Assembly: GCA_963556495.2 (NCBI GenBank)
Contig: OY747705.1
Location: forward strand, 4,345,501 to 4,409,500
Origin: Valencia hispanica
Taxonomy: Eukaryota > Chordata > Actinopteri > Cyprinodontiformes > Valenciidae
Reading direction: 5' to 3'
Length of the DNA: 64,000 nucleotides
Within the stretch, counting starts at the first letter, position 1. Each line of letters starts with the position of its first letter. The position numbers and the translations under genes were made by a program. Positions 61,353 through 64,000 of this stretch are shown piece after piece. Under the pieces are notes generated by a model. The model saw only the letters and a list, made by a program, of their open reading frames with translations. It made no database searches and was not told where the DNA came from.

Positions 61353-64000
61353 TTACTCTTTGATGGAAAAAGGGTTTTAAATGTTTGCGTGTGTTAAACA
61401 TCTGAATTATCATGATCAAACTTTAGGTTAAACTCCAGGAAACACTAAAGTTAAAATAAACTTCACTTAAAATATAGTTTTAATGAACTCAGTATGATTA
61501 TGTAAGGAAAATATGTCTGATTTAAATGGGGTGAGGACTTTGTGTTCTTGCGTAAATCTTTCAGTTTGCTGGAGCTGGGTGGGATTATGTCCCCCAGCAT
61601 GTGGGACATGTAGCCTATATGTCACAATGGTCTGATGTGATCAGAATTCATGTGAAAAATAATGGAGGCCTGGTAAATATTCCGTTTTTTAATCAATGTT
61701 CACATATTGATGTGTAAATTCAGGGTATTTATCTTTCTCCTAATAAAGAGATTTGTTACACTTAACAAAAGCAAATTGTTTTTCTCATTAAATAAAAGAA
61801 ATAAAAAATGTAAAAAAGTTTGGGCATCTTACTTTCCATTACTTAATGCTCTGCTGGTCCTCAGTGGATGTTTTGCTTTTATTTTTTCACGGATCTCTCA
61901 TCTTTCTTCAAACACCCTACATTTGTTGGCTCTATAGGCGCTATTGGCCATTTCCAGTTTTGGAACTTAAGTGTACAACTAACTACTGTACTAACTAATT
62001 TAACCAAATCTTTTACTGGTGGGGTAAATCAGTCGGCCTGGTTGTACCCTCATACAAGATTGGCCTTTTAAGGAATTTGTAAAGATGTCAACATATCCTG
62101 ACAGTTTTGGTGGTGAGTGATGAGAGCTAAAGCATCAGAGAAACTAGAGATTGACATGGAAGAATCAGGGATGGTTGCCGTGTTTCTGTTTGCTGTTATA
62201 CTTTGCCAACAACTCTTCCATATTAACAAAGCTGGTTGATGTCTGCTGATATAAATTCCCTCTGAGATACAACCAATCAGCATGACTTAACGACACCTCC
62301 GACCCAGTGACCTGTTGGGCCGGCCCGGTGTAGTGGAGACACGGTCATGCGTGAAGGTCCTGTTGTGGAAACATGACTCTAGATGGTGAGCTGGCCAGGT
62401 CCTTCTCTATTTGTCTACATTCTTTCTGATGCAACCTTAAGTCTGGAGACCAATGGTTTCCCACCTGCTCACCTCCGCTTAAACCTTTAGCAACTTGCGG
62501 TCTGCTTTCAATGTGAACTTGCTTGGAAAGCCAGACCCGGCCATGTTGGCAATTGTTTTAACACTCCTCTACTTGTAGACTATTATCTGTGCAGTCGAAT
62601 GATTTTAAATTAAGTTCTAGTTAAACTGCTTTCCAGACTCATGAACTGCTACAATCTTTGTTCTGAAGTTTTCCGACTGCTCTTTCAGTCACACCGTGGT
62701 GGTCTCTACCACTTCATCAGTCAGGGGTATCACCAAACTGAATGTGATGTTGAAACAGTACAAACCTTCAAAACACTGAGTAACCATGTTCACCTGATGT
62801 CATACATCTGTGTGATTTTAGTCATTTTCAGTGGGAATAGATGCATGGTGTCCTATCTATCATTTAAATTCGAAGAGCGTGTATTGCTTAGCCCTTTGAG
62901 GGGAAGTCATTTGAAGTTTTCACATGTACCTCAGAAACCAGAGCTAAATATTTTTATTCACTTTTGAATTTTCATAACATAGTTCTTCAAGGGAAGTTAA
63001 TCCAATCATGAAAGCCTAATTCATTAGCGAGGACCACGCCACAGGGATATGAAGTTAAACATTTAATGAAAGAAGGGGATGTAAGGAAGAAACGTCTGGG
63101 GACATACGCCGATGGAGGCTTGGGGAAAACACTCAGCAAGTAGCACTACTTCAAGCTTTTACTCAAGTAGAACAAAATGATAATCCAAAAAATCACTCAA
63201 GAATAAAAAAGTATTTGGTAAAAAGGCTACTCAATTATTAAATACTTGTTTTGAGATAACATATGATTTACCCAGAGGTGGGTAGTAACTGGTTACATTT
63301 ACTTGAGTAAACCTTTGGGGAAAAATGTACTTTTAAGAGTTATTCTGCTATGCTCTATTTTTTACTTTTACTTGAGTAATACTATTATGAAGTATTGCTA
63401 TTCTTGAGTAAAATGTCTACCCTACGAGTAAATTTACTGAATGAAGAGCAAACATATTTTGAGCAAAAATACACCAGACACACACCTATGGTTTATTAAA
63501 GGATACCACCTGGTTCTACACAAGCTTTGGTTTTCTCATGTTATCTTCTGTTGAACTTGTATTTTGAGGTCAAGTGAATATACAGTAAACACCATAAATT
63601 ACTTTTTTTTTGTTCTTTCTTTTATTCCTACATGTCCTGTCTGACCGTGTGGCGCTCAGATTTGGTGTCCGAGTACCAAGTAGAAGCCCAACAGATTTAC
63701 TTTCACAAGTGGAGCACTATGGCTTTTGCTGCAGTACTCCGCTTGATTATGTATAAGAAATCTTTATAAGAAATTGCTGTGGGTTTTTTTCTGATATCAT
63801 GGACATGGAGATGGAAAATAAAGAGGAAGAAAGAAAGAAGATAAAGAGAGTTAGGGAAAAAAATTGAGATGTGAATGGTAAGCTGAAAATACAAGAGAGG
63901 AAGGGGAACAAAAAAAACATCCCAGTCCGCCTCCACACCCACAGAACGGCAGGAAGAGGGGAAAAAAACAAAACAAATCAAACAATGCAAACTGAGAACT
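61353..64000. other. downstream flank with repeat fragments
   Basis: 62040-62380 is a partial copy of the TIR element at 24191-24703 (ACAACCAATCAGCATGACTT). 63130-63420 holds fragments of the GGTGGGTAG family (CAGAGGTGGGTAGTAACTGG at 63276). No gene was recognised. Confidence 0.5.
63660..64000 (-). repeat. unclassified repeat, inverted copy of 46055-46420
   Basis: It opens TTGGTGTCCGAGTACCAAGT and GAAGCCCAACAGATTTACTT, the reverse complement of the end of the 46-kb copy. The match runs to the window edge, so the full unit may be longer than 340 bp. Confidence 0.7.

Noticed and set aside
1..64000. CRISPR array, prophage, integron or bacterial defence locus
   Set aside because: The window is clearly vertebrate; the direct repeats seen are microsatellites or transposon copies.

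Overview
This window is teleost fish genomic DNA. It carries most of one host gene, ect2 (epithelial cell transforming 2, the cytokinesis Rho guanine-nucleotide exchange factor), on the + strand, embedded in a large mass of transposable elements. The teleost assignment rests on the vertebrate intron-exon structure of ect2 and on the repeat load: Tc1-like transposons with DD34E transposases, hAT-type elements with 8-bp target duplications, L2-type LINEs ending in a GAATTG repeat, and a tRNA-derived SINE. A percomorph is likely, but the species cannot be named from sequence alone. No bacterial-type operon, CRISPR array, rRNA or tRNA gene was seen.

Host gene. Twenty-two coding exons between 7933 and 60216 join with consistent phases into about 837 residues. 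They match vertebrate ECT2 from within the N-terminal BRCT0 region to the C-terminal stop. The order is BRCT0/1/2 (exons at 7933-19028), hinge with nuclear localisation signals and Cdk-type sites (21132-25510), DH/RhoGEF domain (25496-35130), PH domain (35353-44208) and polybasic C-terminal tail (45341-60216). The first ~70-80 residues and the promoter are not recognisable here and probably lie to the left. Two further exon candidates are not part of the textbook protein: a phase-matched, arginine-rich 159-bp cassette (21524-21682) between the NLS hinge and the DH domain, and a 171-codon alternative terminal exon (56655-57170) with SxIP and Cdk-like motifs. The intron after 11753 appears to use a GC-AG splice pair.

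Repeats by region. 1-6.2 kb: an L2 3' end, then a nest of DNA transposons (hAT inside hAT inside a third family, plus a Tc1) and a 585-bp hAT MITE with a perfect TSD. 7-9 kb: MITE-like elements around the first visible exon. 12.0-12.6 kb: a CCTT/pyrimidine tract with a 177-bp duplication. 16.3-18.7 kb: a hAT inside another repeat and a decayed L2. 21.7-24.7 kb: an L2 copy with an inverted segment, next to a TIR element. 26.6 kb: a SINE. 28.2-35.0 kb: three Tc1-like copies (one nearly intact), an RTE-like LINE fragment and an L2 tail. 36-43.7 kb: more LINE pieces, a MITE and a decayed Tc1. 46-49.7 kb: an unclassified repeat, a partial hAT and a LINE tail. 51.4-55.0 kb: three Tc1-type elements nested in each other. 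56-64 kb: an L2 tail, a solo Tc1 end, the last ect2 exon and 3' UTR, and further repeat copies.

The rest of the window is ordinary intronic or intergenic sequence in which I see no gene. The long ORFs other than ect2 are transposases, reverse transcriptases or low-complexity artefacts.
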